From a virus: DNA of 32,006 bases. Positions 1 to 7,879 of the stretch are shown here, in pieces. The notes under the pieces were generated by a model, which did no database searches, was not told the DNA's origin, and saw only the letters and a list, made by a program, of their open reading frames with translations. A program made the translations under genes and the position numbers. Each line of letters starts with the position of its first letter. Positions within the stretch are counted from its first letter, which is position 1. The stretch lies in the IMG/VR virus record IMGVR_UViG_3300042519_002162, positions 1-32,006 of that record. One strand, written 5' to 3'.

Positions 1-1
1 A

Positions 2-214
2 GAAACGCCAATTCCGCCAACAGCAACGCCATTGCCAACAGAAACGCCAATTCCGCCAACAGCAACGCCATTGCCAACAGAAACGCCAATTCCGCCAACA
101 GCAACGCCATTGCCAACAGAAACGCCAATTCCGCCAACAGCAACGCCATTGCCAACAGAAACGCCATTGCCAACAGAAACGCCAATTCCGCCAACAGCAA
201 CGCCATTGCCAACA
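2..214 (+). repeat. 39-bp in-frame tandem repeat
   Basis: Four perfect 39-bp units start at 2, 41, 80 and 119, then an 18-bp partial unit (158-175) and a fifth full unit (176-214). Each unit encodes 13 residues. Near-identity at DNA level, including third positions, points to recent slippage or recombination expansion rather than old protein-level selection. Confidence 0.9.
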
Positions 215-427
215 GAAACGCCAACACCGGAACCAACAGCAACGCCTGAACCGTCTACCTGTCATTTATGGACATCCACCGCCGAGTCACAAAGTGTAGT
301 TATGGCTGGCGCGGAATGTAGTGGTGGTAATATCAACGGAATGTTTAACACCGGCGACACTATATGCTTGGCGAGTGGTTACACGCCACCGGGAGATTGG
401 ACTGACGGCGGTGCAGGATCTTGCTAA
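2..427 (+). CDS. Thr/Pro-repeat protein, 5' truncated by window edge
   Basis: The frame is open from the first base, so the start lies outside the window; the TTG at 32 is only an internal Leu codon. About 80 residues are a 13-residue repeat of the form [13 protein letters not shown], a rigid extended Pro/Thr stalk. The last ~60 residues form a different, Cys- and Gly-containing domain ([10 protein letters not shown] near its start, final Cys at the stop) with four cysteines. Pro/Thr stalks joined to a small C-terminal domain occur in surface-exposed or fibre-like proteins; I infer a surface or virion role but recognise no family. The neighbour downstream (442-636) is in another frame and starts 14 bases after this stop. 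Confidence 0.6.
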   Translation, partial: ETPIPPTATPLPTETPIPPTATPLPTETPIPPTATPLPTETPIPPTATPLPTETPLPTETPIPPTATPLPTETPTPEPTATPEPSTCHLWTSTAESQSVVMAGAECSGGNINGMFNTGDTICLASGYTPPGDWTDGGAGSC

Positions 428-441
428 TAAAACCAACTCTT

Positions 442-636
442 ATGCTAACATATAACGAAATTCAAGGCGCACTAATGTCAAACGCACCCACCAAAGTTGC
501 CATCACCAGCGGCAGCGAAGATATTCCTATATACGGTGCCGGAAAAAGTCCCGCGAATCCCTATATCTGGGTATCCCCGTACACCGGAAGTGTATTCAAA
601 ATAACAGAGCAGCATACAATTAAAATTTTACCATAA
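442..636 (+). CDS. Small hypothetical protein (64 aa)
   Basis: An ATG at 442 is the first good start in this frame; a TTG lies at 421 and another ATG at 475. The product has polar residues, no signal peptide and no membrane segment, with a Pro/Gly/Tyr-rich middle (NPYIWVSPYTG) suggesting beta structure. It sits 14 bases after the Thr/Pro-repeat protein and reads in the same direction, so the two may be co-transcribed. I do not recognise the family. The next feature downstream is a promoter region, so this is probably the last gene of its transcript. Confidence 0.4.
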   Translation: MLTYNEIQGALMSNAPTKVAITSGSEDIPIYGAGKSPANPYIWVSPYTGSVFKITEQHTIKILP

Positions 637-658
637 ATTGTATTAAATCACGTTACGG

Positions 659-666
659 TATAAATA
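659..666 (+). promoter_or_regulatory. T4-type late promoter match (TATAAATA)
   Basis: Exact match to the T4 late promoter core TATAAATA in the gap before the kinase gene. No start codon follows at the 5-6 nt spacing seen elsewhere; the nearest gene begins 80 bases on. In DNA this AT-rich a chance match is possible. Confidence 0.3.
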
Positions 667-711
667 TTAAACGTACTAAAACAAACACTCTTGTATATCA
701 CATAAAAATAT

Positions 712-740
712 TTGACATCTTATAAAATGTTACACAATAT
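712..740 (+). promoter_or_regulatory. Early-type promoter of the kinase gene
   Basis: TTGACA (712-717), 17-base spacer, CAATAT (735-740). The ATG of the kinase follows 6 bases later, where transcription would start, so the mRNA would be leaderless. The same layout precedes the polymerase and clamp genes. Confidence 0.7.
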
Positions 741-746
741 AGTTAC

Positions 747-1193
747 ATGAAACCTATTTTAGCAGTCATGGTTGGTATAAGCGGTTCTGGTAAAAGCACT
801 TTTGCTTCTGGACTAAAAACATCACTCAAAGCCGAGTTGGTGGAAACTGATGCTATTCGGGTTGAATTGACCGGAAATGCCGAAGATCAAAGCCAAAATG
901 GAAAAGTATTTACTATTGCAAAAAAACGTATAAATGATTATCTATCAAATGGCAATAACGCAATTATTGATGCGACAAGTCTTAGTGTAAGAGATCGTAA
1001 AGATTGGATTGAGATTGCTAAATCAAACAACGCAGAAGCGCGTGCATATTTTGTTGATACTCCAGTTGATGTAGCAAAGCGTCAAAACGCAAGTCGTAAG
1101 CGCAAGGTTCCGGAGTTTGTTATAGATAAACAAGCCAGCAAGTTGCAACCTCCTACCAAAGCCGAGGGTTTTGATAGTGTTAGTACGATTTGA
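747..1193 (+). CDS. 5'-hydroxyl polynucleotide kinase domain protein (T4 Pnk-like, no phosphatase)
   Basis: Transfers the ATP gamma-phosphate to a 5'-OH RNA or DNA end. P-loop GISGSGKST spans residues 10-18. Asp35 and Arg38 (motif TDAIR) fall at the positions of the catalytic Asp35 and Arg38 of T4 Pnk. The segment RDRKDWIEIAKS followed by KRQNASRKRKVPEFVI matches the lid region that carries the phosphate-binding Arg in the T4 enzyme. At 148 aa it is only the kinase domain; the C-terminal phosphatase of T4 Pnk is absent. The start codon lies 6 nt after the -10 box with no Shine-Dalgarno sequence. It is the first gene of the replication cluster. With the 2H phosphoesterase (5485) and RNA ligase (9569) it suggests RNA repair. 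Confidence 0.85.
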   Translation: MKPILAVMVGISGSGKSTFASGLKTSLKAELVETDAIRVELTGNAEDQSQNGKVFTIAKKRINDYLSNGNNAIIDATSLSVRDRKDWIEIAKSNNAEARAYFVDTPVDVAKRQNASRKRKVPEFVIDKQASKLQPPTKAEGFDSVSTI

Positions 1194-1196
1194 TTA

Positions 1197-1225
1197 TTGA
1201 CATTTATTGCTCGCTCGGGCAATAT
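1197..1225 (+). promoter_or_regulatory. Early-type promoter of the polymerase gene
   Basis: TTGACA (1197-1202), 17-base spacer, CAATAT (1220-1225), then 7 bases to the ATG at 1233. The -35 box overlaps the region just after the kinase stop. Again no room for a leader. Confidence 0.7.
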
Positions 1226-1232
1226 AATTGGA

Positions 1233-3743
1233 ATGTATCAAGCAATATATTCGGATCGTAAGACATCAACCATCCACCTATGGGATGATATTCACGGCTA
1301 TACATCGTTCCCAGACCAACCATATGCTTACAGGAAGTCTAGAAATGGTAAATATAAATCAATTTTTGGCGATAGTCTTGAAAAAATTACAAAATTTAAT
1401 TTTCGTGATCCAAACTTATTTTCTTCTGATATACCTGTAGATACTAGAGTTCTTATTGATGCATATGGAGATAGTGATGAAATCAGCATCAATCATCGTA
1501 TTGCTATCATCGACATTGAAGTTGATTCTGTGGGTGGTTATCCAAACATACAAGACCCACAAAAGAAAATTACTGCTATTGCTTTATACGATGCTAAGAA
1601 TGACCATTACTATTGTTTTGTTCTTGATGAAGAGGGCAATGTAAAGAATGAAGATAAAGATGATAGTAGTGTCATTGCGTATATAAATGAGCAAGAATTG
1701 CTAATTGCGTTTTTACAAAAGTGGAGAGAAATCAATCCCACTATTGCAACAGGTTGGAATATCGACGGCTTCGACTTTCCATACTTACATGCTCGCATGG
1801 TTGTGGTACTTGGTGAAGAAACGGCAAACGGATTGTCGTCTATCAATATTTGTTATTTCAACAAGTATAAGAATAAGATGACGATTGCTGGTTTAAATTG
1901 TCTTGATTATCTTATTCTTTACAAAAAATATAGTGGCAAGAACTTGACGAACTACCGACTTGACACAGTTGCCAAAGAAGAGTTGAAGGTTGGTAAAGTA
2001 GAATATACAGGTTCTCTTGACGATCTCAAGCGCACAGACATAAAGAAGTTTATTGAATATAATCTTCACGATATTATTTTGGTAAAGAGGATGAACGACC
2101 AGTTGCAGTTTATCGAACTGGCGATGAGTATCTGTCACGTTTGCCACGTTGGATATGAAGAGTTCGGTATGTCTTCAAAATTTCTTGAAGGAGCCTTGCT
2201 TACATATCTACGCAGAAAAAAGCTTGTTGCTCCAAACAAGAAAGTAGAACTAGAAGTTGTAGACAAAGATGATAACTTGGCCGATGATGTGGGTTTTGAA
2301 GGTGCGTATGTAAAAGATCCTATACCCGGTCGCTATGAATGGATTTGTAGCGCCGATATTAATTCTCTATATCCTTCGGTGATTATGAGTTTGAATATCA
2401 GCCCAGAAACCAAGATAGCTGTAATCAAGGATTGGGACAGTGAGAAACTTGTTAAGAAATCCGCCGATAAGATTGCATTTGATAATGAAATATATACCTA
2501 TGAAGATTTTGGTAAAATCATTGTAGATAATAATCTTTCTGTAAGTGCCAACGGCGTTGTATATGACCAAAGTAAACTCGGCTGCATTCCAGACATTCTT
2601 AAAACGTGGTTTGCCGAGCGTGTTGAGTTCAAGAACAAGATGAAAGAATGTTCTGATAAAGGCGATAAAGCCGGAACAACGTTCTGGAAGCGTCGTCAGC
2701 ATGTACAAAAGATTTTGCTCAACTCATTATACGGTGTTCTTGGCTTATCTATCTTTAGATTCTATGACTTGGACAATGCATCTGCGGTTACACTTACTGG
2801 CCAAGAAATTATCAAGACCAGTGCAAGATATGTAAATGGAAAGTTTAATAAACGATGCAATACCAAAGATAAAGATTATGTTGTGTATATTGACACCGAC
2901 AGTTTGTATTTGGACATAAAGTCCTTGTCCGATTATGAAAAGATTGAAGATGTAAAGCCATTTGCTATCAAAACGATTGGCGAAGTATCAGACGACCTAA
3001 ATAACTTCTACAAGGTTATGATGGTTCGCATGTTTAACTCTACAGACAATCGTATCAAGATTGCTTCTGACGTTGTAGCCAAAGCTGCGTTTTGGGTAGT
3101 AAAGAAACGGTATGCTATGCACAAGGTGTACAACATGGAACTGAACAAAGACGTTGATGAAATTGAAATCAAAGGTCTTGACGTTGTGCGTTCATCATAT
3201 CCAAAAAAGTTCCGCGACTTTATGAAATCTGTTCTTGAAGATATTCTTCGCGGCACATCCAACAAAGAACTAAACTCTAAGATTGGAGAGTTCAAATCTA
3301 CAATGGCTGAGTTTAATCTTGAAGATATTGCCAAGAATACTTCCGTTAAGTTTATATCCAACACAGAAGCCAAAATAAACTTTGATCCAAAACATCGCGA
3401 ATTATTTAACTTTGAAGGCGGTTCTACGGCACAATGTAAAGCGGCGTTGGCATATAATGATATGCTCAAGAAATACGAAATCAATGAAACGGAACCTATT
3501 CTACACGGTGGAAAAATCAAATGGGTATATCTAAAAGAAAATCCATTTGGTCTTACAGGTATGGCGTTTAAGGACGACGACAAAGACCCAAAGATTATTA
3601 TGGATTTTATCAATCAATATATTGATCGTACTGCTATCTGGAACGCAGAGCTTGAAAAGAAGCTAAATGACTTCTATAATGCTATGCGGTGGGAAATGTA
3701 CAGCGAAGATGCCGAAACGATTGATCAGTTTTTTAGTTTTTAA
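1233..3743 (+). CDS. DNA polymerase, family B (T4 gp43-like)
   Basis: Replicative polymerase with 3'-5' proofreading, 836 aa (T4 gp43 is 898). Exonuclease motifs are present: ExoI IIDIEVD with Asp94 and Glu96, ExoII region GWNIDGFDFPYL near 175-185, ExoIII YNLHDIILVKRM near 276-287. Polymerase motif A is ADINSLYPSVIMS (Asp375), motif B KILLNSLYG (Lys493), motif C YIDTDSLYLDI (Asp554, Asp556). All catalytic acidic residues are intact. I start at the ATG at 1233 because an upstream TTG in frame at 1197 is part of the -35 box. Clamp and clamp loader genes follow, as in a T4 replisome cluster, though in a different order. No gp62-like small loader subunit is recognisable in the window. Confidence 0.97.
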   Translation: MYQAIYSDRKTSTIHLWDDIHGYTSFPDQPYAYRKSRNGKYKSIFGDSLEKITKFNFRDPNLFSSDIPVDTRVLIDAYGDSDEISINHRIAIIDIEVDSVGGYPNIQDPQKKITAIALYDAKNDHYYCFVLDEEGNVKNEDKDDSSVIAYINEQELLIAFLQKWREINPTIATGWNIDGFDFPYLHARMVVVLGEETANGLSSINICYFNKYKNKMTIAGLNCLDYLILYKKYSGKNLTNYRLDTVAKEELKVGKVEYTGSLDDLKRTDIKKFIEYNLHDIILVKRMNDQLQFIELAMSICHVCHVGYEEFGMSSKFLEGALLTYLRRKKLVAPNKKVELEVVDKDDNLADDVGFEGAYVKDPIPGRYEWICSADINSLYPSVIMSLNISPETKIAVIKDWDSEKLVKKSADKIAFDNEIYTYEDFGKIIVDNNLSVSANGVVYDQSKLGCIPDILKTWFAERVEFKNKMKECSDKGDKAGTTFWKRRQHVQKILLNSLYGVLGLSIFRFYDLDNASAVTLTGQEIIKTSARYVNGKFNKRCNTKDKDYVVYIDTDSLYLDIKSLSDYEKIEDVKPFAIKTIGEVSDDLNNFYKVMMVRMFNSTDNRIKIASDVVAKAAFWVVKKRYAMHKVYNMELNKDVDEIEIKGLDVVRSSYPKKFRDFMKSVLEDILRGTSNKELNSKIGEFKSTMAEFNLEDIAKNTSVKFISNTEAKINFDPKHRELFNFEGGSTAQCKAALAYNDMLKKYEINETEPILHGGKIKWVYLKENPFGLTGMAFKDDDKDPKIIMDFINQYIDRTAIWNAELEKKLNDFYNAMRWEMYSEDAETIDQFFSF

Positions 3744-3745
3744 CA

Positions 3746-3774
3746 TTGACATTATATAAAAAGTTAAACAATAT
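3746..3774 (+). promoter_or_regulatory. Early-type promoter of the clamp gene
   Basis: TTGACA (3746-3751), 17-base spacer, CAATAT (3769-3774), then 7 bases to the ATG at 3782. A second CAATAT follows directly (3776-3781). It shares with the kinase promoter the order TTGACAT, TATAAAA, GTTA and ACAATATA. Confidence 0.7.
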
Positions 3775-3781
3775 ACAATAT

Positions 3782-4510
3782 ATGAATAAATCAAATTTAA
3801 TCAAATTTATCGAGCTTTATAACCTCGGCGGCACGGTTGAGCGAGTTAAATTAGAATCGGATGGTAAGAATCTTTCTACCAAGATTATCTCGGAAGATAA
3901 AACTTTGGCAGGAACTATTACGTTCAATGACATCAAGTTGGAAAAGGGTGAATATGGTATTCATGACACTGCTCAATTCAAGAAGATGTTGAGTATCTTG
4001 GATGAAGAAGTTGAAATGAATGTCAATTCTGTTGATAAACGCGCAATCAGTTTAACTATATCGGATAAGAACACAGAATCTCTTGTCATTCTAGCAGATA
4101 TGTCAGTTATTCCAAAGACTCCATCCGTCACAAACGTTGGTACATTTGATTTAGAAATTGAATTGGACGATGCTTTTATTGATCGCTTTATCAGAGCCAA
4201 GAATGCTCTGCCAGATGTTACATCTTTTACATTGTCTTTGAACAAGAAGGGTGATAAAGTAGAAATGATTATTGGTGATAATGATAACAATACCAATCGC
4301 ATCAAGTTAGAAGTCAAAACCGTTGCAGGAAAAGACAAGCCCGCTAAAGAAATCAGTTTCAATGCAAACTATTTCAAGGAAATATTGACCAGAAACCGTA
4401 ATGTAACTGGTGCAGTACTTAAAGTGAATACTGCTGGCATTAGTAACATCAACTTCAAGACAACTGAATACGAAGCAAATTATTACTTGCTCAAAACCGC
4501 TAAATCGTAA
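3782..4510 (+). CDS. Sliding clamp (T4 gp45-like DNA polymerase processivity factor)
   Basis: 242 aa against 228 for T4 gp45. It should trimerise into a ring that tethers the polymerase and, in T4, also activates late transcription. The sequence has the alternating beta-strand pattern of PCNA/gp45 folds and an early Leu/Phe-rich helix (LIKFIELYNLGG), with a two-domain repeat (second half begins near FDLEIELDDAFIDRF). Identity rests partly on position directly between polymerase and clamp loader. The ATG at 3782 is preferred because the in-frame upstream TTG at 3746 is the -35 box. The message appears leaderless. If gp45-dependent late transcription operates here, the TATTTATT/TATAAATA motifs elsewhere in the window are candidate targets. 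Confidence 0.85.
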   Translation: MNKSNLIKFIELYNLGGTVERVKLESDGKNLSTKIISEDKTLAGTITFNDIKLEKGEYGIHDTAQFKKMLSILDEEVEMNVNSVDKRAISLTISDKNTESLVILADMSVIPKTPSVTNVGTFDLEIELDDAFIDRFIRAKNALPDVTSFTLSLNKKGDKVEMIIGDNDNNTNRIKLEVKTVAGKDKPAKEISFNANYFKEILTRNRNVTGAVLKVNTAGISNINFKTTEYEANYYLLKTAKS

Positions 4511-4516
4511 TATAAT
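4487..4516 (+). promoter_or_regulatory. Promoter of the clamp-loader gene
   Basis: TATAAT (4511-4516) lies 6 bases before the ATG at 4523, with a weak -35 TTGCTC (4487-4492) at 18-base spacing inside the end of the clamp gene. Another candidate leaderless start. Confidence 0.55.
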
Positions 4517-4522
4517 ACGAAC

Positions 4523-5476
4523 ATGAACTTTCTCGCAGAAGAAAAATCCGAACCTGTTGCCAACACGCACACATTATGGTGCGAAAGATATAGGCCCAAT
4601 AAACTAGAAGATTATGTTGGCAATGATACGCTCAAAGCCAAAGTAAAGCAATATATTGAAACCAATGATATACCACATTTGCTGTTATACGGCAGTGCTG
4701 GCACAGGTAAAACCACACTTGCTAAGTTAATTACCAATAGCATCAAGTGTGATATGCTGTATATCAATGCGTCCGATGAAAATGGTATTGATACTATTCG
4801 TGTTAAAATCAAGAACTTTGCTTGTAACATTGGGTTTAATCCACTCAAAGTCATCATTCTAGATGAAGCGGACTATTTTACTCCCGCAGGTCAAGCCGGT
4901 TTGCGTAATGTAATGGAAACATTCAGTGAGCATACACGGTTTATTTTGACTTGTAACTATCACGAACGCATCATTGAACCGATTGTATCTCGTTGTCAAT
5001 CATTTGCTATCACACCTCCAACCAAAAAGGATGTGGCGGTCAGTTTGTCTAACATATTAAAGAAAGAAAATATAAAGTTTGACAAAGACGGTGTGGTATT
5101 ACTTGTAAATACACACTATCCAGATATTCGTGCTGTAATCAATACTGCTCAACGTAATGTTATTGATGGTGTTCTTACATTAGCTCGCGAAGATGTTCTT
5201 GAAGGCGATATCAAAGCTAAGATGATTGAAATGTTAAAAGTTGATGACAAGAAACAAGCATTTACAAACATCCGTCAACTACTTGCTGACAATAGTGTAA
5301 AGAGCTTCGCAGACTTTTATACAGTATTGTTTGAAAAGGTAGATGAATATGCACCAAGTAATGTTGCCGACGTTATAATTATTATAGCAGATGGTCAATT
5401 TCAAGATGCGTCTGTTGTAGATAAAGAAATCTGCTTTATGGCAACAATCATTAAACTACTACGAGCAACTAAATAA
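4523..5476 (+). CDS. Clamp loader ATPase large subunit (T4 gp44-like)
   Basis: AAA+ ATPase that opens and loads the sliding clamp onto primed DNA; 317 aa, close to the 319 of T4 gp44. Near the start is WCERYRPNKLEDYVG, typical of RFC/gp44 subunits. Walker A is GSAGTGKTT (about residues 57-65), Walker B is ILDEADYF, and the SRC arginine-finger motif is IVSRCQSF. The C-terminal part is helical, as in the collar domain. It follows the clamp by 12 bases and has its own TATAAT box. In T4 the gp62 partner follows gp44; here a 2H phosphoesterase gene follows instead, so the small subunit is either elsewhere or replaced. Confidence 0.95.
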   Translation: MNFLAEEKSEPVANTHTLWCERYRPNKLEDYVGNDTLKAKVKQYIETNDIPHLLLYGSAGTGKTTLAKLITNSIKCDMLYINASDENGIDTIRVKIKNFACNIGFNPLKVIILDEADYFTPAGQAGLRNVMETFSEHTRFILTCNYHERIIEPIVSRCQSFAITPPTKKDVAVSLSNILKKENIKFDKDGVVLLVNTHYPDIRAVINTAQRNVIDGVLTLAREDVLEGDIKAKMIEMLKVDDKKQAFTNIRQLLADNSVKSFADFYTVLFEKVDEYAPSNVADVIIIIADGQFQDASVVDKEICFMATIIKLLRATK

Positions 5477-5484
5477 AAATATAT

Positions 5485-5886
5485 ATGTATTCCGCAATAT
5501 TACTAGACGAAAAATCTCAACTATCATTATCTGCGTGGGCAGATAAGAATATCAAAGTAGATGGTGTTCGCCTTCCTATTTTAGTTAGAGACAATGGATG
5601 GGAAATGGTGTGTCATCATATGACCATTAAATATCCCGGCACACCTGAATTTGTTAAAAAGTATCTTGAGACAGAACAACGCCTTGAAGTTACTCACGTT
5701 GGTATTAGCGACAAAGTAGTTGCTGTGCGTGTAGTTGGATTTCCAAGTGAAAACAAGATTCCACATATTACTGTTGCGGTCAATGTTCGTGGCGGCGGCA
5801 AGCCGGTTATGAGCAACACGATTAAAGATTGGACAGCGGTTGAGAATGGTCCAAAACTTCGCGGTACGGTCAAAGAATTACAATGA
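5485..5886 (+). CDS. 2H phosphoesterase family protein
   Basis: 133 aa with the two signature HxT motifs of 2H phosphoesterases: HHMTIKY (His45, Thr47) and PHITVAVN (His94, Thr96). This fold hydrolyses 2',3'-cyclic phosphate RNA ends (LigT, the CPD domain of fungal tRNA ligase) or cyclic oligonucleotides (phage anti-CBASS Acb1). The GGGKPVMSN segment after the second motif is a Gly-rich loop I recall from phage and tRNA-ligase-type members. It begins 8 bases after the clamp loader stop with no Shine-Dalgarno sequence and overlaps the next gene by 4 bases (ATGA). With the kinase and RNA ligase nearby, RNA end healing is the simplest role; anti-defence cyclic-nucleotide cleavage is the main alternative. 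Confidence 0.8.
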   Translation: MYSAILLDEKSQLSLSAWADKNIKVDGVRLPILVRDNGWEMVCHHMTIKYPGTPEFVKKYLETEQRLEVTHVGISDKVVAVRVVGFPSENKIPHITVAVNVRGGGKPVMSNTIKDWTAVENGPKLRGTVKELQ

Positions 5887-6101
5887 AAGTAACTGACGCT
5901 ATATTTTACACAGACAATAAAACTGTGAGGTTAGAAACAAATGATGGTAAGTTTTATCTTGATTCTGACAAAAAGTTTTATGACATGCATCCTATCAATG
6001 TAATGGCGGAAGAAATCAAGGGTGCTAAACTCAAAGAAATCAAAGCTGCTGCTAAAGCGGGTGGATACAAAAACGACGACGAAGTGAAAAAGTGGTTGTG
6101 A
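5883..6101 (+). CDS. Small hypothetical protein (72 aa)
   Basis: Translationally coupled to the 2H gene by an ATGA overlap, so probably made with it. The N-terminal half looks like short beta-strands (AIFYTDNKTVRLETNDGKFYLD), the C-terminal half is Lys/Ala-rich helix (AKLKEIKAAAKAGGYKNDDEVKKWL), suggesting a small nucleic-acid-associated or partner protein. I do not recognise a family. No late motif or promoter lies in front of it. Confidence 0.6.
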   Translation: MKVTDAIFYTDNKTVRLETNDGKFYLDSDKKFYDMHPINVMAEEIKGAKLKEIKAAAKAGGYKNDDEVKKWL

Positions 6102-6152
6102 TTAGCGATAAATAAGTTATATAAAAAGTGTTTGTTCTCATGTTTTATGTTC

Positions 6153-6177
6153 CCATGATATATTTATTGATATATGG
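6153..6177 (+). promoter_or_regulatory. Late-promoter-like motif inside a hairpin
   Basis: TATTTATT (6161-6168) sits in the loop of a hairpin whose arms are CCCAT and ATGGG. It precedes the GIY-YIG gene by about 36 bases. Homing endonuclease genes in T-even phages are often controlled by hairpins near their start; whether this one does so is inference. Confidence 0.4.
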
Positions 6178-6204
6178 GAAGAAAAAAACTAAATAGAACA
6201 AAAC

Positions 6205-6915
6205 ATGAACTCGACCAACTATCAAGAAATCGCTCCGCGAGATATTATCAAAGAAATAGACAAAAAATATGCGAAAAGCGCATGTTGCGGTATTTACGGA
6301 CTAAGGAACAAAATAACGGGTAAATGGTACGTTGGACAGAGCGTGAACATACAGAAAAGATGGCACTATGGATATGAACTATTGCACTGCAAAACCCAAC
6401 CAAAGATTTATAGAGCGTTGCTGAAATATGGTTATAATAACTTTGATACCATTGTCATAGAAGAGTGTCAAGAAGTTTCGTGGATATTGGATTATAGAGA
6501 AACATTCTGGATACGGCAACTAAATTCTATAAAAAATGGATACAATTTGAGAGAGGGGGGTCATTCCGGAAAAATGTCGGAGGAGACGAAAGATAAAATA
6601 GCACTGGCGAGAACCGGAAAGCGTTGGTCGGACGAGCACAAAAAAATTATATCGGCGGCAAATAAAAAAGCACAATCTTTTCAAGTATATAAACAAAAAA
6701 TTTCCGATTCGTGGATAACTCGCAGATTGCTTGGAGTATCCGATAAAACTCGGGCAAAAATGACCGCAGCGAAATTGAATCAAAGCGAAGAAACCTGCAA
6801 GAAAATATCGGAATCAAACCGTAATAGAAAACACTCAGAAGAATCAAAAAGTAAGATACGGGAAGCGAGAAAAGAGTATTGGAGAAAGAAAAAACTTGAC
6901 AAAATACCAGTTTAA
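6205..6915 (+). CDS. GIY-YIG homing endonuclease (Seg-like, free-standing)
   Basis: 236 aa. The GIY-YIG catalytic domain is at residues ~28-110: CGIYGLRNKITGKWYVGQS, then the Arg in IQKRW and a Glu in YRETFWIRQL. Following are NUMOD3-type DNA-binding repeats (SEETKDKIALARTGKRWSDEHK and further KISESNRNRKHSEESK copies), typical of mobile phage endonucleases. Such genes spread by cutting an uninvaded allele near their own insertion site. It lies alone between the replication cluster and an unrelated gene, consistent with insertion in an intergenic gap. Codons are AT-rich like the neighbours. Confidence 0.92.
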   Translation: MNSTNYQEIAPRDIIKEIDKKYAKSACCGIYGLRNKITGKWYVGQSVNIQKRWHYGYELLHCKTQPKIYRALLKYGYNNFDTIVIEECQEVSWILDYRETFWIRQLNSIKNGYNLREGGHSGKMSEETKDKIALARTGKRWSDEHKKIISAANKKAQSFQVYKQKISDSWITRRLLGVSDKTRAKMTAAKLNQSEETCKKISESNRNRKHSEESKSKIREARKEYWRKKKLDKIPV

Positions 6916-6917
6916 TA

Positions 6918-6926
6918 TATATTTAT
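6918..6926 (+). promoter_or_regulatory. Late-promoter-like motif before the 6978 gene
   Basis: TATATTTAT lies 51 bases before the ATG at 6978. Between them is a small hairpin (CCCGCA/TGTGGG with one G-U) and AAAAGG (6965-6970), one of the few clear Shine-Dalgarno-like sequences in the window. Confidence 0.35.
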
Positions 6927-6977
6927 GTATTGAAGTCCCGCATTGTGTGGGCTAGACATCTAACAAAAGGTTGAAAT

Positions 6978-7835
6978 ATGAATATGCATAACGTAAGTAT
7001 GCACGTCCAAGTAAATGGTCGTGCTTGTAAAGAATATACCCACAAGGGTATGAGCTTCATCGAAGCTCGCACCGGTACTAATTATACCGTTAAAATAAAG
7101 AACGATAATCCATACAGAGTAATGGCTGTATTGTCGGTTGATGGATTAGACGTTGTAACTGGAAAACCGGCAGAAGAAACTAACACTGGCTACATTATAG
7201 ATGCTTATAGTAGCTTAGATGTAAAAGGCTATAGAATCAGCGATGATAACTCTGCCTCATTTATATTCACAAGCAAAGGTAAGAGCTATGTGCAGCAAGC
7301 CAAGAGTAATGCTACTAATGCAGGAGTTATTGGATTGCGAACATATAAAGAAAAAGTTCCGTATTATTCTGGATGGATACTGGATTCGGGCGTGCCATAT
7401 ACAATTCTCGGAAATAATACAATAAACACAATTCCGTGTACATACACGGTTGGTAATACAACTGTAACTGGAACGACGACCGCTGCGAATAATTGTTCTA
7501 ATTATTTTAACACCACCCTAGCATCAAATACGAGTTTGAATGCTTCATCCGGAATTTTACGTTCAATGAATGTTAGTTCCGACACAAGTACACCACTAAG
7601 TCACAAGCAGTTTGATACTGGCACTGGTTGGGGAAGTAAGCTTGAAGATAAAGTCACAAGAGTAAGCTTTGAAAAAGGTGATATGCTTGTGGAAATGAGT
7701 GTGTATTATGCTAGTAAAGAAGCGCTCGTTGAAATGGGAGTAGATTTGCAAAATACTCCCAAGATAGCAAAAGAGCCAATTATGCCAAAAGCATTTGGAA
7801 ATTATTGCACTCCGCCAAAAGGTTGGAACGGATAA
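6978..7835 (+). CDS. Conserved hypothetical protein (285 aa), possible virion or surface protein
   Basis: No signal peptide or membrane segment. The first ~110 residues (HVQVNGRACKEYTHKG, then EARTGTNYTVKIKNDNPYRV, then SVDGLDVVTGKPAEE) resemble a beta-sandwich domain that I recall from hypothetical proteins of phages and aquatic bacteria, without an assigned function. The middle is Thr/Asn-rich and compositionally simple; the C-terminal part returns to ordered sequence ending in a Cys-Pro-Pro. It has a good ribosome-binding site, a late-like motif and its own strong terminator, which fits a highly expressed late gene. No catalytic motif is visible. Confidence 0.7.
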   Translation: MNMHNVSMHVQVNGRACKEYTHKGMSFIEARTGTNYTVKIKNDNPYRVMAVLSVDGLDVVTGKPAEETNTGYIIDAYSSLDVKGYRISDDNSASFIFTSKGKSYVQQAKSNATNAGVIGLRTYKEKVPYYSGWILDSGVPYTILGNNTINTIPCTYTVGNTTVTGTTTAANNCSNYFNTTLASNTSLNASSGILRSMNVSSDTSTPLSHKQFDTGTGWGSKLEDKVTRVSFEKGDMLVEMSVYYASKEALVEMGVDLQNTPKIAKEPIMPKAFGNYCTPPKGWNG

Positions 7836-7840
7836 AAAAC

Positions 7841-7868
7841 AAAAGGCGCTCAAACGAGCGCCTTTTTT
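7841..7868. terminator. Two-way intrinsic terminator
   Basis: An 11-bp perfect stem AAAAGGCGCTC/GAGCGCCTTTT with an AAAC loop and T-runs on both sides. It serves the plus-strand gene ending at 7835 and the convergent minus-strand gene ending at 7880. Confidence 0.9.
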
Positions 7869-7879
7869 GTGTAGATATT

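Noticed and set aside
2-214. CRISPR array or origin iterons suggested by the tandem 39-bp repeat
   Set aside because: The units are directly adjacent with no unique spacers and are in frame with a Pro/Thr repeat protein.
3008-3613. 201-codon minus-strand ORF within the polymerase gene
   Set aside because: It is a shadow of the polymerase coding strand, which carries all catalytic motifs; no promoter or start signal.
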